Source: Rahnella victoriana (GTDB lineage Bacteria > Pseudomonadota > Gammaproteobacteria > Enterobacterales > Enterobacteriaceae). Taken from it: a stretch of 64,000 nucleotides of DNA. The stretch covers positions 1-64,000 of the forward strand of contig NZ_SJOJ01000008.1 of assembly GCF_004330295.1 (NCBI RefSeq), read 5' to 3'. The notes under the pieces are model-generated. The model was given only the letters and a program-made list of their open reading frames with translations. It ran no database searches and had not been told where the DNA came from. The position numbers and the translations under genes are program-made. Every line of letters starts with the position of its first letter. Position 1 is the stretch's first letter. Shown here piece after piece: positions 45,059-55,712 of this stretch.

Positions 45059-46187
45059 ATTACCCTTCCTTATAATGCAATGCATTAATATAGTGCAGCT
45101 AATGACGTAATTAAGAGCGATTGCACCCAAATGTGGCGTAAAGCCCTGTCTCATTCTTCTTTTTAATCCAAGTCTTCATTTCTTCTAATAAACTTAGCGA
45201 ATATTTCGCTAAACCCCCCTCTTTATTGCCCGCTTTGGCGCTAATTTATCCACATCATTCTGTAAGGCTTGTGCATGCCGTATCGAGATGTTATTAGTGT
45301 TAATACAGCAGTTAACAGGTGTTTATCCTTGAAAACCTCTGAATGTTAACTGATTGTATCAGGATGCTTCCTGAGCAGCCCGCAACCTGAATTTCGCGCC
45401 AAAACCTGACATAAAGATGATGTAATACAACGGGTTGGGATAGCGTTTTGAGTATTGCTCAACCGGGGTGCTTTACGGTCTGTAACCGGTAAAAGAGAAT
45501 TGCGTAACAAATTTGCAAAATTTATTGGCGCCGGTATCAGGCTTCTGATAATTTTCAAATCGCCTTCAAAAATGGAATTTTGTTAAGCGGAATGCTCTAA
45601 GTGAGAATGAATCTTGCTAGAGACAGAAAGATAGAAGCCATTTCATTTGTTTTTGGAGAGTGTCGTGTCGCATTGCCTGCCACAAAATTATCCTCACCTG
45701 CTTTTTGCGAAAAGAAAGCCGGGTATTGCGCTGACGACATTGCACGGCCTGCTGTTAACTCTGTCTGTTCAGCAAAACAACTCTTCAGCTTATCTTCTGA
45801 TTAATTGATTTCGGGCGCTTAACCGCGAAGGACTTTCTGTTGCCCTAAGTCGGGCGAATAAGAAAATAATATTGTTAAGGTTCGGAATAACAGTATGTGA
45901 TTACCTGGTGCGCGGTGAAATGCAGTTTTATTGCGCACGGGGTGGATCTAATGGAGTGGGGTCATCCTTAACGACCCCGGAAACCGCATGGCGAACAACA
46001 GCCAGACGTTTCAAGCGCATTATCAGGTAATACATGCAGTAATAGGGGACAGCCATCTGCGGGTGGCAACAACATGGGGGGCCTTTCTTGAGCAATTCGT
46101 TCCTGCTTTTGAAACCCATTGACCCAGCAAGGGTTTATCTTGCACCCCGGCGTGCAAGTTCATAATAAAAACTGGAGTTGAAATACA
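45059..46187. other. Gap of about 1.1 kb upstream of oppA (probable long regulatory leader)
   Basis: No gene was recognised. Contents seen are the palindrome TAATGCA-A-TGCATTA (45073-45087), A+T-rich tracts and a GGGGTC-GACCCC hairpin (45958-45978). In E. coli oppA has a long leader that is a target of small RNA GcvB; I could not place a GcvB site by eye. A 67-codon frame at 45601-45804 has no family and a weak ribosome context. Confidence 0.5.
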
Positions 46188-47828
46188 ATGACCAACATCA
46201 CAAAAAAAAATCTGCTGGCTGCCTGCATTCTTGCTGCAGTGAGCTCAGTTTCCATCAATAACGCATTCGCGGCGAATGTGCCTGCAGGCGTGACACTGGC
46301 GGCTAAACAGGAGCTGGTGCGTAACAACGGTTCTGAAGTTCAGTCCCTGGACCCACATAAAGTCGAAGGCGTACCGGAATCCAACGTGATCCGTGATCTG
46401 CTGGAAGGTCTGGTGAATACCGACAGCAAAGACGGCAGTGTGATCCCGGGCGTCGCTACCACCTGGGACAACAAAGATTTTAAAGTCTGGACCTTCCACC
46501 TGCGTCCGGATGCAAAATGGTCAAACGGCGACCCTGTCACTGCGGCGGATTTCGTGTACAGCTGGCAGCGTCTGGCTGATCCAAAAACAGCCTCTCCGTA
46601 TGAAAGCTACCTGCAATACGGTCACATCGAAAACATCGATGACATCATCAGCGGTAAGAAAAGCCCTGATACTCTGGGTGTGAAAGCGATTGACGACCAT
46701 ACCCTGCAGGTGACCCTGACCGAACCTGTTCCTTATTTCGTAAAAATGCTGTCTCACACCGCGATGAAACCGGTAAACAAAAGTGTTGTGGAGAAATTTG
46801 GCGACAAATGGACCCAACCAGAAAACTACGTGAGCAACGGCGCTTACAAACTGAAAGCCTGGACCGTCAACGAACGTATCGTTCTTGAACGCAGCCCGAC
46901 TTACTGGGATAACGCGAAAACCGTGATCAACCAGGTCACTTACCTGCCAATCTCTTCAGAAGTGACTGACGTTAACCGCTACCGCAGCGGCGAAATCGAC
47001 ATGACCTACAACAACATGCCGATCGAACTGTTCCAGAAGCTGAAAAAAGAAATCCCAACTGAAGTTCACGTTGACCCGTATCTGTGTACTTACTACTACG
47101 AAATCAACAACCAGAAAGCCCCGTTCACTGACTCACGCGTGCGTGAAGCTCTGAAACTGGGTCTGGATCGCGACATCATCGTCAATAAAGTGAAAGCACA
47201 GGGCGACCTGCCAGCGTATGGCTATACCCCGCCTTACACTGACGGTGCAAAACTGACGCCTCCGGCCTGGTTCAAAGAAACTCAGGCACAACGCAACGAG
47301 CAGGCTAAAAAATTGCTGGCCGAAGCAGGTTACACGTCTGCCAAGCCTCTGACTTTCGAACTGCTGTATAACACCTCTGATCTGCACAAAAAACTGGCTA
47401 TCGCCGCTGCCGCTATCTGGAAGAAAAACCTGGGTGTTGACGTGAAACTGGTTAACCAGGAATGGAAAACCTTCCTGGACAGCCGTCATCAGGGTAACTT
47501 CGATATCGCCCGTGCAGGCTGGTGCTCCGACTATAACGAGCCTTCTTCCTTCCTGAACACCATGCTGTCTGACAGCAGCAACAACACTGCCCACTATAAG
47601 AGCCCGGCGTTTGATAAAGACATCGCTGACACTCTGACAGTGAAAACCGATGACGAACGCGCGGCGCTGTATCAGAAAGCTGAAACCCAGCTTGATAAAG
47701 ACTCTGCCATTGTCCCTGTCTATTACTACGTGAACGCGCGTCTGGTGAAACCTTACGTCGGCGGTTACACCGGTAAAGATCCACAGGACAACGTCTACGT
47801 GAAAGATCTGTATATCATCAAACACTAA
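46188..47828 (+). CDS. oppA: Periplasmic oligopeptide-binding protein
   Basis: A 546-residue SBP family 5 protein that binds peptides of two to five residues for import. The signal peptide is MTNITKKNLLAAC... with cleavage near AFA-AN (residue 29). Diagnostic stretches match E. coli OppA: AKQELVRNNGSEVQSLDPHK, WSNGDPVTAADFVYSWQRLADP, and RAGWCSDYNEPSSFLN. GGAG stands ahead of the ATG. It heads oppABCDF; 187 bp and a hairpin separate it from oppB, which may account for its higher expression. Confidence 0.97.
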   Translation: MTNITKKNLLAACILAAVSSVSINNAFAANVPAGVTLAAKQELVRNNGSEVQSLDPHKVEGVPESNVIRDLLEGLVNTDSKDGSVIPGVATTWDNKDFKVWTFHLRPDAKWSNGDPVTAADFVYSWQRLADPKTASPYESYLQYGHIENIDDIISGKKSPDTLGVKAIDDHTLQVTLTEPVPYFVKMLSHTAMKPVNKSVVEKFGDKWTQPENYVSNGAYKLKAWTVNERIVLERSPTYWDNAKTVINQVTYLPISSEVTDVNRYRSGEIDMTYNNMPIELFQKLKKEIPTEVHVDPYLCTYYYEINNQKAPFTDSRVREALKLGLDRDIIVNKVKAQGDLPAYGYTPPYTDGAKLTPPAWFKETQAQRNEQAKKLLAEAGYTSAKPLTFELLYNTSDLHKKLAIAAAAIWKKNLGVDVKLVNQEWKTFLDSRHQGNFDIARAGWCSDYNEPSSFLNTMLSDSSNNTAHYKSPAFDKDIADTLTVKTDDERAALYQKAETQLDKDSAIVPVYYYVNARLVKPYVGGYTGKDPQDNVYVKDLYIIKH

Positions 47829-47843
47829 TCCATCAGTGTCCGG

Positions 47844-47868
47844 GCAAGGCATCCCCGAGCTGCCTTGC
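47844..47868 (+). terminator. Hairpin between oppA and oppB (probable partial terminator)
   Basis: GCAAGGCA-TCCCCGAGC-TGCCTTGC followed by TCGTTCTATTTT, 16 bp after oppA. Such leaky stops allow more binding protein than membrane components. Confidence 0.65.
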
Positions 47869-48015
47869 TCGTTCTATTTTGATGAAGGTAATGATTTCAG
47901 CACCGGCTTTCGGCGCTGAAACAAAGAGCCACCACGATGTCCTTTGTTCAGGGGCATCGTGACCAAGCCAAAAACTATCAAGCTGTAGTGACAGGCTTAG
48001 AAACAGGTACGGGCA

Positions 48016-48936
48016 ATGTTAAAGTTTATTTTACGCCGCTGTCTGGAAGCGATTCCGACGCTATTCATTCTGATCACCATTTCGTTTTTTATGATGCGTC
48101 TCGCACCGGGCAGCCCTTTTACGGGTGAGCGTAATCTTCCGCCAGAAGTCATGGCGAACATTGAGGCGAAATATCACCTCAATGACCCAATGTATAAGCA
48201 GTATTTCCACTATTTAGAACAACTGGCAAAAGGCGATTTCGGCCCGTCGTTCAAATATAAAGACTACACAGTGAATGACCTGGTGGCGGCGTCGTTCCCG
48301 GTTTCAGCAAAACTGGGTCTGGCGGCATTCATCATGGCGATTGTGTTTGGTGTGAGTGCAGGGGTGATTGCAGCACTGAATCAAAACACCAAATGGGATT
48401 ACACGGTGATGGGCATTGCGATGACCGGGGTGGTTATCCCCAGTTTCGTGGTCGCGCCGTTACTGGTGCTGATATTTGCCATTACGCTTAAATGGTTGCC
48501 TGGTGGCGGCTGGAACGGCGGTGGCACGAAATATATGATCCTGCCGATGGTGGCACTTTCACTGGCTTATATCGCCAGTATCGCGCGTATCACCCGGGGT
48601 TCGATGATTGAAATCCTGCACTCCAACTTCATCCGTACAGCACGTGCCAAAGGGTTGCCGCTGCGCCGCATTATTTTGCGTCACGCACTGAAACCTGCCT
48701 TGCTGCCGGTATTGTCATACATGGGACCGGCCTTCGTAGGGATTATCACCGGTTCGATGGTCATCGAGAGCATTTTCGGATTGCCAGGTATCGGCCAGTT
48801 GTTTGTTAACGGGGCATTAAACCGTGACTACTCCCTGGTACTGAGCCTGACCATTTTAGTGGGCGCATTAACCATTTTGTTCAATGCGATCGTCGACGTG
48901 CTGTATGCCGTCATCGACCCGAAAATCCGTTATTAA
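48016..48936 (+). CDS. oppB: Oligopeptide ABC transporter permease OppB
   Basis: A 306-residue inner-membrane permease nearly identical to E. coli OppB in motifs: MLKFILRRCLEAIPTLF, MRLAPGSPFTGERNLP and the EAA loop HSNFIRTARAKGLPLRR. Six predicted spans. It ends 15 bp before oppC. Confidence 0.97.
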   Translation: MLKFILRRCLEAIPTLFILITISFFMMRLAPGSPFTGERNLPPEVMANIEAKYHLNDPMYKQYFHYLEQLAKGDFGPSFKYKDYTVNDLVAASFPVSAKLGLAAFIMAIVFGVSAGVIAALNQNTKWDYTVMGIAMTGVVIPSFVVAPLLVLIFAITLKWLPGGGWNGGGTKYMILPMVALSLAYIASIARITRGSMIEILHSNFIRTARAKGLPLRRIILRHALKPALLPVLSYMGPAFVGIITGSMVIESIFGLPGIGQLFVNGALNRDYSLVLSLTILVGALTILFNAIVDVLYAVIDPKIRY

Positions 48937-48951
48937 TGCCGGAGTACGTCA

Positions 48952-49860
48952 ATGATGTTAAGTAAGAAAAATAGCGACGTCGTGGAAAACTTCAGCGAAA
49001 AACTGGAAGTTGAAGGCCGCAGTTTGTGGCAGGATGCCCGACGCCGTTTCATGCACAACCGTGCTGCGGTCACCAGCCTGATCGTACTGGCGTTTATTGC
49101 GTTATTCGTGGCATTTGCCCCGATGTTATCGCAGTTTGCCTACGACGATACTGACTGGAATATGATGTCAGCGGCACCGGATTTCGCCTCTCACCACTAT
49201 TTCGGGACTGACTCCTCAGGCCGTGATTTGCTGGTACGCGTGGCGATTGGTGGACGTATTTCCCTGATGGTTGGTGTGGCGGCTGCGCTGGTGGCGGTGA
49301 TCCTCGGTACACTGTACGGATCCCTGTCCGGCTATCTGGGCGGTAAAATTGACTCCGCGATGATGCGTCTGCTGGAAATTCTCAACTCCTTCCCGTTCAT
49401 GTTCTTCGTGATCCTGCTGGTGACCTTCTTCGGGCAAAATATCCTGCTGATTTTCGTGGCGATCGGGATGGTGTCCTGGCTCGACATGGCACGTATCGTG
49501 CGCGGTCAGACCCTGAGCCTGAAACGTAAAGAATTCATCGAAGCGGCGCTGGTCAGCGGTGTGAGCACGCGAAATATCGTGTTGCGCCACATTGTGCCAA
49601 ACGTGCTGGGTGTCGTGGTGGTGTATGCCTCACTGCTGGTACCGAGCATGATCCTGTTTGAATCCTTCCTGAGCTTCTTAGGATTAGGGACACAGGAGCC
49701 ACTGAGCAGCTGGGGCGCGTTATTAAGCGATGGTGCCAACTCGATGGAAGTTTCACCTTGGTTACTGCTGTTCCCGGCAGGCTTCCTGGTTGTAACTCTG
49801 TTCTGTTTCAATTTTATCGGCGATGGCCTGCGTGATGCCCTCGACCCGAAAGATCGTTAA
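48952..49860 (+). CDS. oppC: Oligopeptide ABC transporter permease OppC
   Basis: A 302-residue permease. The start MMLSKKNSD matches E. coli OppC. The cytoplasmic N-tail carries [18 protein letters not shown], followed by six predicted spans, [13 protein letters not shown] and [13 protein letters not shown] at the end. It ends 11 bp before oppD. Confidence 0.97.
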   Translation: MMLSKKNSDVVENFSEKLEVEGRSLWQDARRRFMHNRAAVTSLIVLAFIALFVAFAPMLSQFAYDDTDWNMMSAAPDFASHHYFGTDSSGRDLLVRVAIGGRISLMVGVAAALVAVILGTLYGSLSGYLGGKIDSAMMRLLEILNSFPFMFFVILLVTFFGQNILLIFVAIGMVSWLDMARIVRGQTLSLKRKEFIEAALVSGVSTRNIVLRHIVPNVLGVVVVYASLLVPSMILFESFLSFLGLGTQEPLSSWGALLSDGANSMEVSPWLLLFPAGFLVVTLFCFNFIGDGLRDALDPKDR

Positions 49861-49871
49861 GGAGTGCAACC

Positions 49872-50891
49872 ATGAGCACGATTGAACATATGCCCGCTTC
49901 TGCACTGCAGAATGCGAAGGGCAGCCAGACGCTTCTGGATGTCAAAGATTTACGTGTCACCTTTGAAACGCCTGACGGCGATGTCACGGCGGTTAACGAT
50001 CTGAATTTCGACCTGCGTGCCGGTGAAACCTTAGGCATCGTCGGCGAATCCGGTTCCGGTAAATCCCAGACCGCGTTTGCCCTGATGGGCCTGCTGGCCA
50101 GCAATGGTCGCATCGGAGGTTCGGCGAAATTTAATGGTCGTGAAATCCTCAACCTGCCGCAAAACGAGCTGAACAAGCTGCGCGCAGAACAGATTTCGAT
50201 GATTTTCCAGGATCCGATGACCTCTCTCAACCCGTACATGCGGGTCGGCGAGCAACTGATGGAAGTCCTGATCCTGCACAAAAAGATGAGCAAACGCGAA
50301 GCGTTTGAGGAATCCGTACGCATGCTGGATGCGGTGAAAATGCCGGAAGCCCGCAAGCGTATGAAGATGTTCCCGCATGAATTCTCCGGTGGTATGCGCC
50401 AGCGTGTGATGATTGCGATGGCATTGCTGTGCCGTCCAAAATTGCTTATTGCCGATGAGCCAACGACCGCCCTGGACGTGACCGTTCAGGCGCAGATCAT
50501 GACCTTGCTTAATGAACTGAAGTCTGAGTTCAATACCGCCATTATCATGATTACCCACGATCTGGGTGTCGTCGCCGGGATCTGCGACAAGGTGCTGGTG
50601 ATGTACGCGGGGCGTACGATGGAATATGGCCGTGCCCGCGATGTTTTTTATGAGCCGTGCCATCCGTATTCTATCGGTCTGCTCAATGCGGTTCCTCGTC
50701 TGGATGCTGAAGGCGGCGCGATGCTGACCATTCCGGGCAACCCGCCAAACCTGCTGCGTCTGCCAAAAGGCTGTCCGTTCCAGCCCCGCTGCCCGTATGC
50801 GATGGATATTTGCGCCTCAGCGCCACCGCTGGAGCGTTTCGGTGATGGTCGCCTGCGTGCCTGCTACAAGCCGCTGGAGGAACTGGTATGA
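49872..50891 (+). CDS. oppD: Oligopeptide ABC transporter ATPase OppD
   Basis: A 339-residue ATPase. Walker [10 protein letters not shown]-loop [30 protein letters not shown], and the C-terminal cysteine cluster ([14 protein letters not shown]...CYKP) that holds an iron-sulfur cluster in the family. It overlaps oppF by 4 bp (ATGA). Confidence 0.97.
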   Translation: MSTIEHMPASALQNAKGSQTLLDVKDLRVTFETPDGDVTAVNDLNFDLRAGETLGIVGESGSGKSQTAFALMGLLASNGRIGGSAKFNGREILNLPQNELNKLRAEQISMIFQDPMTSLNPYMRVGEQLMEVLILHKKMSKREAFEESVRMLDAVKMPEARKRMKMFPHEFSGGMRQRVMIAMALLCRPKLLIADEPTTALDVTVQAQIMTLLNELKSEFNTAIIMITHDLGVVAGICDKVLVMYAGRTMEYGRARDVFYEPCHPYSIGLLNAVPRLDAEGGAMLTIPGNPPNLLRLPKGCPFQPRCPYAMDICASAPPLERFGDGRLRACYKPLEELV

Positions 50892-51925
50892 CAGACAACA
50901 CAATCATGAACAGCGCGGCGATGAACACTCACGCCCCTGAGAAAAAAGTGCTGCTCGAAGTGGCCGATCTGAAGGTTCATTTCGACATCAAAGACGGAAA
51001 ACAATGGTTCTGGCAGCCTTCGAAAACCCTGAAAGCGGTGGATGGTGTCACCCTGCGTCTTTATGAAGGTGAAACGCTGGGCGTGGTCGGTGAATCCGGT
51101 TGCGGTAAATCCACCTTTGCCCGTGCGCTGATTGGGCTGGTGAAAGCCACCGACGGTCGTGTGGCCTGGCTGGGCAAAGATCTGCTGAACATGTCGGATA
51201 ACGAATGGCGCCACACGCGCAGCGATATCCAGATGATTTTCCAGGATCCGCTGGCGTCCCTTAATCCGCGTATGACCATCGGTGAAATCATTGCCGAGCC
51301 GCTGAAAACCTATAATCCGAAAATGCCTCGTCTTGAGGTGAAGGAAAAAGTGAAGGCAATGATGTTAAAGGTCGGGCTGCTGCCTAACCTGATTAACCGT
51401 TACCCGCACGAATTTTCCGGCGGTCAGTGTCAGCGTATTGGTATCGCGCGCGCCCTGATCCTTGAGCCGAAACTGATTATCTGTGATGAGCCGGTTTCTG
51501 CGCTGGATGTGTCCATTCAGGCGCAGGTCGTCAACCTGCTGCAACAACTGCAACGCGAGATGGGATTATCCCTGATCTTCATCGCGCACGATCTGGCGGT
51601 GGTTAAACACATTTCTGATCGCGTTCTGGTGATGTACCTCGGGCATGCCGTCGAGCTGGGGACGTATGATGAGGTGTATAACAATCCTCAGCATCCGTAT
51701 ACCCGTGCGCTGATGTCTGCGGTGCCGGTGCCGGATCCGGATAAAGAGCGCAATAAAGTGATTCAGTTACTGGAAGGGGAGTTACCTTCGCCGATCAACC
51801 CGCCATCAGGCTGCGTGTTCCGTACCCGTTGCCCGATTGCCGGACCTGAATGTGCGGTGACCCGTCCGTTGCTGGAAGGCAGCTTCCGCCACGCGGTGTC
51901 CTGCCTGAAAGTCGATCCGCTCTGA
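50888..51925 (+). CDS. oppF: Oligopeptide ABC transporter ATPase OppF
   Basis: A 345-residue ATPase that pairs with OppD. Walker [11 protein letters not shown]-loop [10 protein letters not shown], the distinctive [22 protein letters not shown], and C-terminal [14 protein letters not shown]. The N-terminus is about ten residues longer than in E. coli, with ATGs at 50888, 50906 and 50921. A terminator follows. Confidence 0.97.
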   Translation: MTDNTIMNSAAMNTHAPEKKVLLEVADLKVHFDIKDGKQWFWQPSKTLKAVDGVTLRLYEGETLGVVGESGCGKSTFARALIGLVKATDGRVAWLGKDLLNMSDNEWRHTRSDIQMIFQDPLASLNPRMTIGEIIAEPLKTYNPKMPRLEVKEKVKAMMLKVGLLPNLINRYPHEFSGGQCQRIGIARALILEPKLIICDEPVSALDVSIQAQVVNLLQQLQREMGLSLIFIAHDLAVVKHISDRVLVMYLGHAVELGTYDEVYNNPQHPYTRALMSAVPVPDPDKERNKVIQLLEGELPSPINPPSGCVFRTRCPIAGPECAVTRPLLEGSFRHAVSCLKVDPL

Positions 51926-51954
51926 TTGTTTTCCTCAGACGCAATGCATAAAAA

Positions 51955-51979
51955 AACCTGCCAGTGGCAGGTTTTTTTT
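51955..51979 (+). terminator. Terminator of the opp operon
   Basis: AACCTGCC-AGT-GGCAGGTT followed by a run of T, about 30 bp past oppF. It is also A-rich on the other side. Confidence 0.88.
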
Positions 51980-52130
51980 CGTCTTCGTTTTCTTTACGTA
52001 TCGTTCTGCTACGTCATTCAGATGGGATTAAAGCTGCAATTGAATGAATCCCCGGAAGCTGACTTATGTCAGTGACCGGGGTGAATGAAAGCCGCCAACA
52101 CAGCGCCAGTCTGAAGGACGACGGAGACGG

Positions 52131-52511
<381 letters not shown>

Positions 52512-52534
52512 TTACATCATGCCCGACGCGGCAT

Positions 52535-53995
52535 TTACAGCAGCGGACTGAAAAAGTAGAACAAACGTTCGACGATGCGGTGCCAGAACGGGCGTTTAAT
52601 CCAGGCTTCAACATCCAGCAGATGTGAGCGGGCAATGTAATCGTCCTGCACGCGCCCGAGATCATCCCCAAAACCGGCATCGTCAATCACCAGTGTTATC
52701 TCAAAATTGAGCCACAGGCTGCGCATATCCAGATTCACGGTGCCCACCAGACTGAGCTGACCATCAACCAGCATACTTTTGGTATGCAGTAAGCCATCTT
52801 CAAACTGGTAAATTTTGACCCCGGCTTCCAGCAACTCGCCAAAGAATGATTTACTGGCCCAGCCCACCATCATCGAATCGTTTTTCATCGGCAGGATGAT
52901 ACTGACATCAACCCCGCGCTGTGCCGCAGTACAAATCGCATGTAACAAATCATCGCTGGGGACCAGATACGGCGTGGTCATCACCAGTCGCTCGCGGGCC
53001 GAGTAGGTGGCGGTCAGCAGTGCCTGGTGGATCATATCTTCCGGGAAGCCGGGACCGGAGGCGATAACCTGAATGGTATGGCCGCTCTCCTGTTCGAAGG
53101 GCATCTGATTGCTGTCAGGTTCCGGCGGCAGAATACGCACGCCGGTTTCAATTTCCCAGTCACAGGAATAGACAATGCCCATGGTGGTCGCGACGGGGCC
53201 TTCCATACGGGCCATCAGATCGATCCACTGACCGACGCCAGCATCCTGCTTGAAGAAACGCGGGTCGACCATGTTCATGCTGCCGGTATAGGCGACATAG
53301 TTGTCGATCAGCACCACTTTACGGTGCTGACGCAAATCCATGCGGCGCAGGAACACACGGAACAAATTAACCTGCAAGGCTTCGACCACTTCAATACCGG
53401 CGTTGCGCATCATTGCCGGATAAGGGCTGCGGAAAAAGGCGACGCTGCCTGCGGAATCCAGCATCAGGCGGCAATGAATACCACGGCGCGAGGCGGCCAT
53501 CAGCGATTCGGCGACCTGATCAACCAGACCGCCCGGCTGCCAGATATAGAACACCATCTCGATATTGCTGCGGGCCAGTTCGATATCGCGCATCATGGCA
53601 TGAAGCACATCATCGCTGGTGGTCAGCAGTTGCAACTGATTACCTTTTACGCCAGCAATGCCCTGACGGCGTTCGCACAGCTGGAAAAGTGAGGCGGCAA
53701 TTTCACTGTTTTCGGTGGCAAAAATACGCTTGCAGTCTTTGAGATCATTCAGCCAGCGGGCGGTTGAAGGCCACATGGCTTTCGCCCGTTCAGCACGGCG
53801 TTTGCCTAAGTGCAGTTCACCAAACGACAGATAGGCAATAATACCGACCAGCGGAATGATGTAGATGATCAGCAACCATGCCATCGCGGAAGGGACCGCC
53901 CGGCGTTTCATCAGAATACGCAGGGTGACGCCGGCAATCAGTAACCAGTAACCGAAAACCAGAAGTCCGCTGATTACTGTATAAAATGTTGTCAT
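52535..53995 (-). CDS. clsA: Cardiolipin synthase A
   Basis: A 486-residue membrane enzyme that joins two phosphatidylglycerols into cardiolipin. Two N-terminal membrane spans (about 3-25 and 36-58) are followed by two phospholipase-D HKD motifs: [18 protein letters not shown] and [18 protein letters not shown]. The start at 53995 ([10 protein letters not shown]) gives exactly the E. coli length; an upstream frame to 54019 is not supported. Confidence 0.97.
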   Translation of the reverse strand: MTTFYTVISGLLVFGYWLLIAGVTLRILMKRRAVPSAMAWLLIIYIIPLVGIIAYLSFGELHLGKRRAERAKAMWPSTARWLNDLKDCKRIFATENSEIAASLFQLCERRQGIAGVKGNQLQLLTTSDDVLHAMMRDIELARSNIEMVFYIWQPGGLVDQVAESLMAASRRGIHCRLMLDSAGSVAFFRSPYPAMMRNAGIEVVEALQVNLFRVFLRRMDLRQHRKVVLIDNYVAYTGSMNMVDPRFFKQDAGVGQWIDLMARMEGPVATTMGIVYSCDWEIETGVRILPPEPDSNQMPFEQESGHTIQVIASGPGFPEDMIHQALLTATYSARERLVMTTPYLVPSDDLLHAICTAAQRGVDVSIILPMKNDSMMVGWASKSFFGELLEAGVKIYQFEDGLLHTKSMLVDGQLSLVGTVNLDMRSLWLNFEITLVIDDAGFGDDLGRVQDDYIARSHLLDVEAWIKRPFWHRIVERLFYFFSPLL

Positions 53996-54287
53996 AAAGG
54001 CGAAAAGTCCTGTTCGCAAGCCATTGGCGTGAGTGTACGTGAAAGGGGCAACCTTTTAACTAACTTTATCCGGCCAATCAATCGGCTACCTCTTAAATCG
54101 CTATCCGCTCAGTAAATTGCCACTGCCCTGACTTCAAGGTTAGCTGATAACGGGGAGAAAGGACAAAAACAAGACTTGGATCACACCGCCATCGGCCTAT
54201 AATGTCCCCGCAGTTTTTTCCGCTAAAAGACACTTAAAGACATTCTTCCGTTAAAGAAGCAGCGACGGCATCACGGGACATAAGTGA

Positions 54288-54470
54288 ATGAAACGCAGTA
54301 GAAATGAAGTTGGCCGGTGGCGGATGTTACGCCAGACCCAGCGCCGGAGAAGCCGCTGGCTGGAAGGTCAGTCAAGACGCTATCGTCACATCTATCGTAT
54401 TCGCCAGATCCACCATCAGCAGCATCAGCGCCTGTCTTTGTATGCCGTTAACTACGAATGGAATGCCTGA
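54288..54470 (+). CDS. yciY: Small basic protein YciY
   Basis: A 60-residue, Arg-rich protein. It matches E. coli YciY at the start (MKRSR-EVGRWRM-RQ) and through RSRWLEGQSRR, then diverges. Function unknown. The TGA ends one base before the convergent zinc-ribbon gene. Being conserved at the same place next to cls supports a real gene. Confidence 0.85.
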   Translation: MKRSRNEVGRWRMLRQTQRRRSRWLEGQSRRYRHIYRIRQIHHQQHQRLSLYAVNYEWNA

Positions 54471-54632
54471 TTACCGGGATTTAGGCTGAAACAGCGCGCC
54501 ACATTTTTTGCAGACCAGCGTTGAGTTTTTGCGCACTTTTGCACTCATCTGTTCGGCAACATAACCGCATTCCGGGCAGGTGACCTTGGTGGTCGTACTG
54601 GTTAGAAACTTCAATCCGTCGAAGAATGACAT
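54471..54632 (-). CDS. Small zinc-ribbon protein (YnfU-like)
   Basis: A 53-residue protein, MSFFDGLKFLTSTTTKVTCPECG at the start and CKKCGALF near the end. Two CxxC pairs form a zinc ribbon. It resembles E. coli YnfU; the role is unknown. GAGGT precedes the ATG at 54632; the frame extends to 54716 without a ribosome site. Confidence 0.8.
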   Translation of the reverse strand: MSFFDGLKFLTSTTTKVTCPECGYVAEQMSAKVRKNSTLVCKKCGALFQPKSR

Positions 54633-54748
54633 ATTGCTTACCTCATGGGCAGGGGTAAGCATCCTAGCACACAAGCGATGAAAGCAATGTGACGGCATTC
54701 GGGGAAATCGCGCCATGGGTATTATGCTATGGCGCGGGATGGCAGAAA

Positions 54749-55039
54749 TCAGTCGAAAAGCTCTGAAAGGAAACTCTTCTTTTTATAGGGTTTTTGCGAG
54801 GAATAATGCCCGCGATTGTCGTAATTGCCTTGCGGGCGGTGATCGTCCCGGCGGTCGCGTTCCTCGTAGCGCGGCGTTGCTGGCCGCTCTGCGGACTGCG
54901 ATGCAGCCGATTTCTCGATGATTTTATCCAGCTCACCGCGATCCAGCCACACTCCGCGACAGTCAGGACAATAATCGATTTCAATGCCCTGACGTTCGGA
55001 CATCACCAGCTGACTTTCTTTGCATACCGGACATTGCAT
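54749..55039 (-). CDS. TFIIB-type zinc-ribbon protein
   Basis: A 96-residue protein. An N-terminal zinc ribbon (CPVCKESQL...YCPDCRGVWLDRGELDKII) of the zf-TFIIB family is followed by a charged, Arg/Tyr/His-rich low-complexity tail (about 52-85) ending KKKSFLSELFD. Function unknown. GGAGAAC precedes the ATG at 55039. Confidence 0.85.
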   Translation of the reverse strand: MQCPVCKESQLVMSERQGIEIDYCPDCRGVWLDRGELDKIIEKSAASQSAERPATPRYEERDRRDDHRPQGNYDNRGHYSSQKPYKKKSFLSELFD

Positions 55040-55173
55040 ATCAGGTTCTCCGCTCAACGGTTAAAGAAATAGGGCGCAGGTAAGTGTGTGAGTAACCGGA
55101 TATTTAGACAATCAACTGACGTAAGCAAAAGTAAAGTTGATTAAAGAGTGGCACGGCGGGGGAAGCAGGGCAT

Positions 55174-55196
55174 CGGGCAGTTCGGAAAACTGCCCG
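55174..55196. terminator. Hairpin downstream of yciI
   Basis: CGGGCAGTT and AACTGCCCG pair around a 5-base loop, 8 bp after the yciI stop. No T-run follows, so it may be rho-assisted. Confidence 0.5.
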
Positions 55197-55203
55197 CAAA
55201 ACA

Positions 55204-55500
55204 TCAGAATACGCGTTTGAATGGCTTCACGGTGACGGATTTGTACACGCCTGCCGCGACGTAAGGATCCGCATCAGCCCAGATTTTGGCGTCTTCCAGC
55301 GTTTCAAACTCAACCACCAGCAGGGAACCTGTCATTCCTGCCGCGCCCGGATCTTCGCTGTCGATGGCGGGCGTCGGCCCGGCAATCAGCACGCGGCCTT
55401 GCTCGTGCAGGTTTTTCAGGCGTTCGATATGAGCAGGGCGGGCAGCAGCGCGTTTTTCCAGTGAATCTGATACATCTTCAGAATAAATCACGTAAAGCAT
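55204..55500 (-). CDS. yciI: YciI-like protein
   Basis: A 98-residue protein with the ferredoxin-like YciI fold. It contains the conserved RPAHIERL and the C-terminal [17 protein letters not shown]. His and Asp residues suggest an enzyme, but no reaction is established. It is divergent from tonB as in E. coli. Confidence 0.95.
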   Translation of the reverse strand: MLYVIYSEDVSDSLEKRAAARPAHIERLKNLHEQGRVLIAGPTPAIDSEDPGAAGMTGSLLVVEFETLEDAKIWADADPYVAAGVYKSVTVKPFKRVF

Positions 55501-55657
55501 GAGTCACCTATCAATGGGTTTATGAAGTCCTGTGCGGCAGCCTGTGGCCGCCTGACGATTTTACAGAATTAACATAGCTAAACCTGAAGCCGGGGGAAAG
55601 CGCTTTGCGTGGGATCAAAGCAAAGGTTATTTGAGAATAGTTGTCATCTCGGTGTTG

Positions 55658-55680
55658 AATATGATTGCTATTTACATTTA
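55658..55680 (+). promoter_or_regulatory. Fur-like site and promoter of tonB
   Basis: The sequence around ATATGATTGCTATTTACATT closely resembles the E. coli tonB control region, where Fur represses in iron-rich cells. It lies 33-55 bp before the tonB start. Confidence 0.55.
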
Positions 55681-55712
55681 AACTTGCGGCTTCACGGGGA
55701 AAATGAATCATT

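Noticed and set aside
45601..45804. 67-codon frame in the gap before oppA
   Set aside because: No family and poor ribosome context; kept only as a note in the leader region.
47133..47852. 239-codon minus-strand frame
   Set aside because: Antisense to oppA; no family and no ribosome site.
53027..53692. 221-codon plus-strand frame
   Set aside because: Antisense to clsA; shadow frame.
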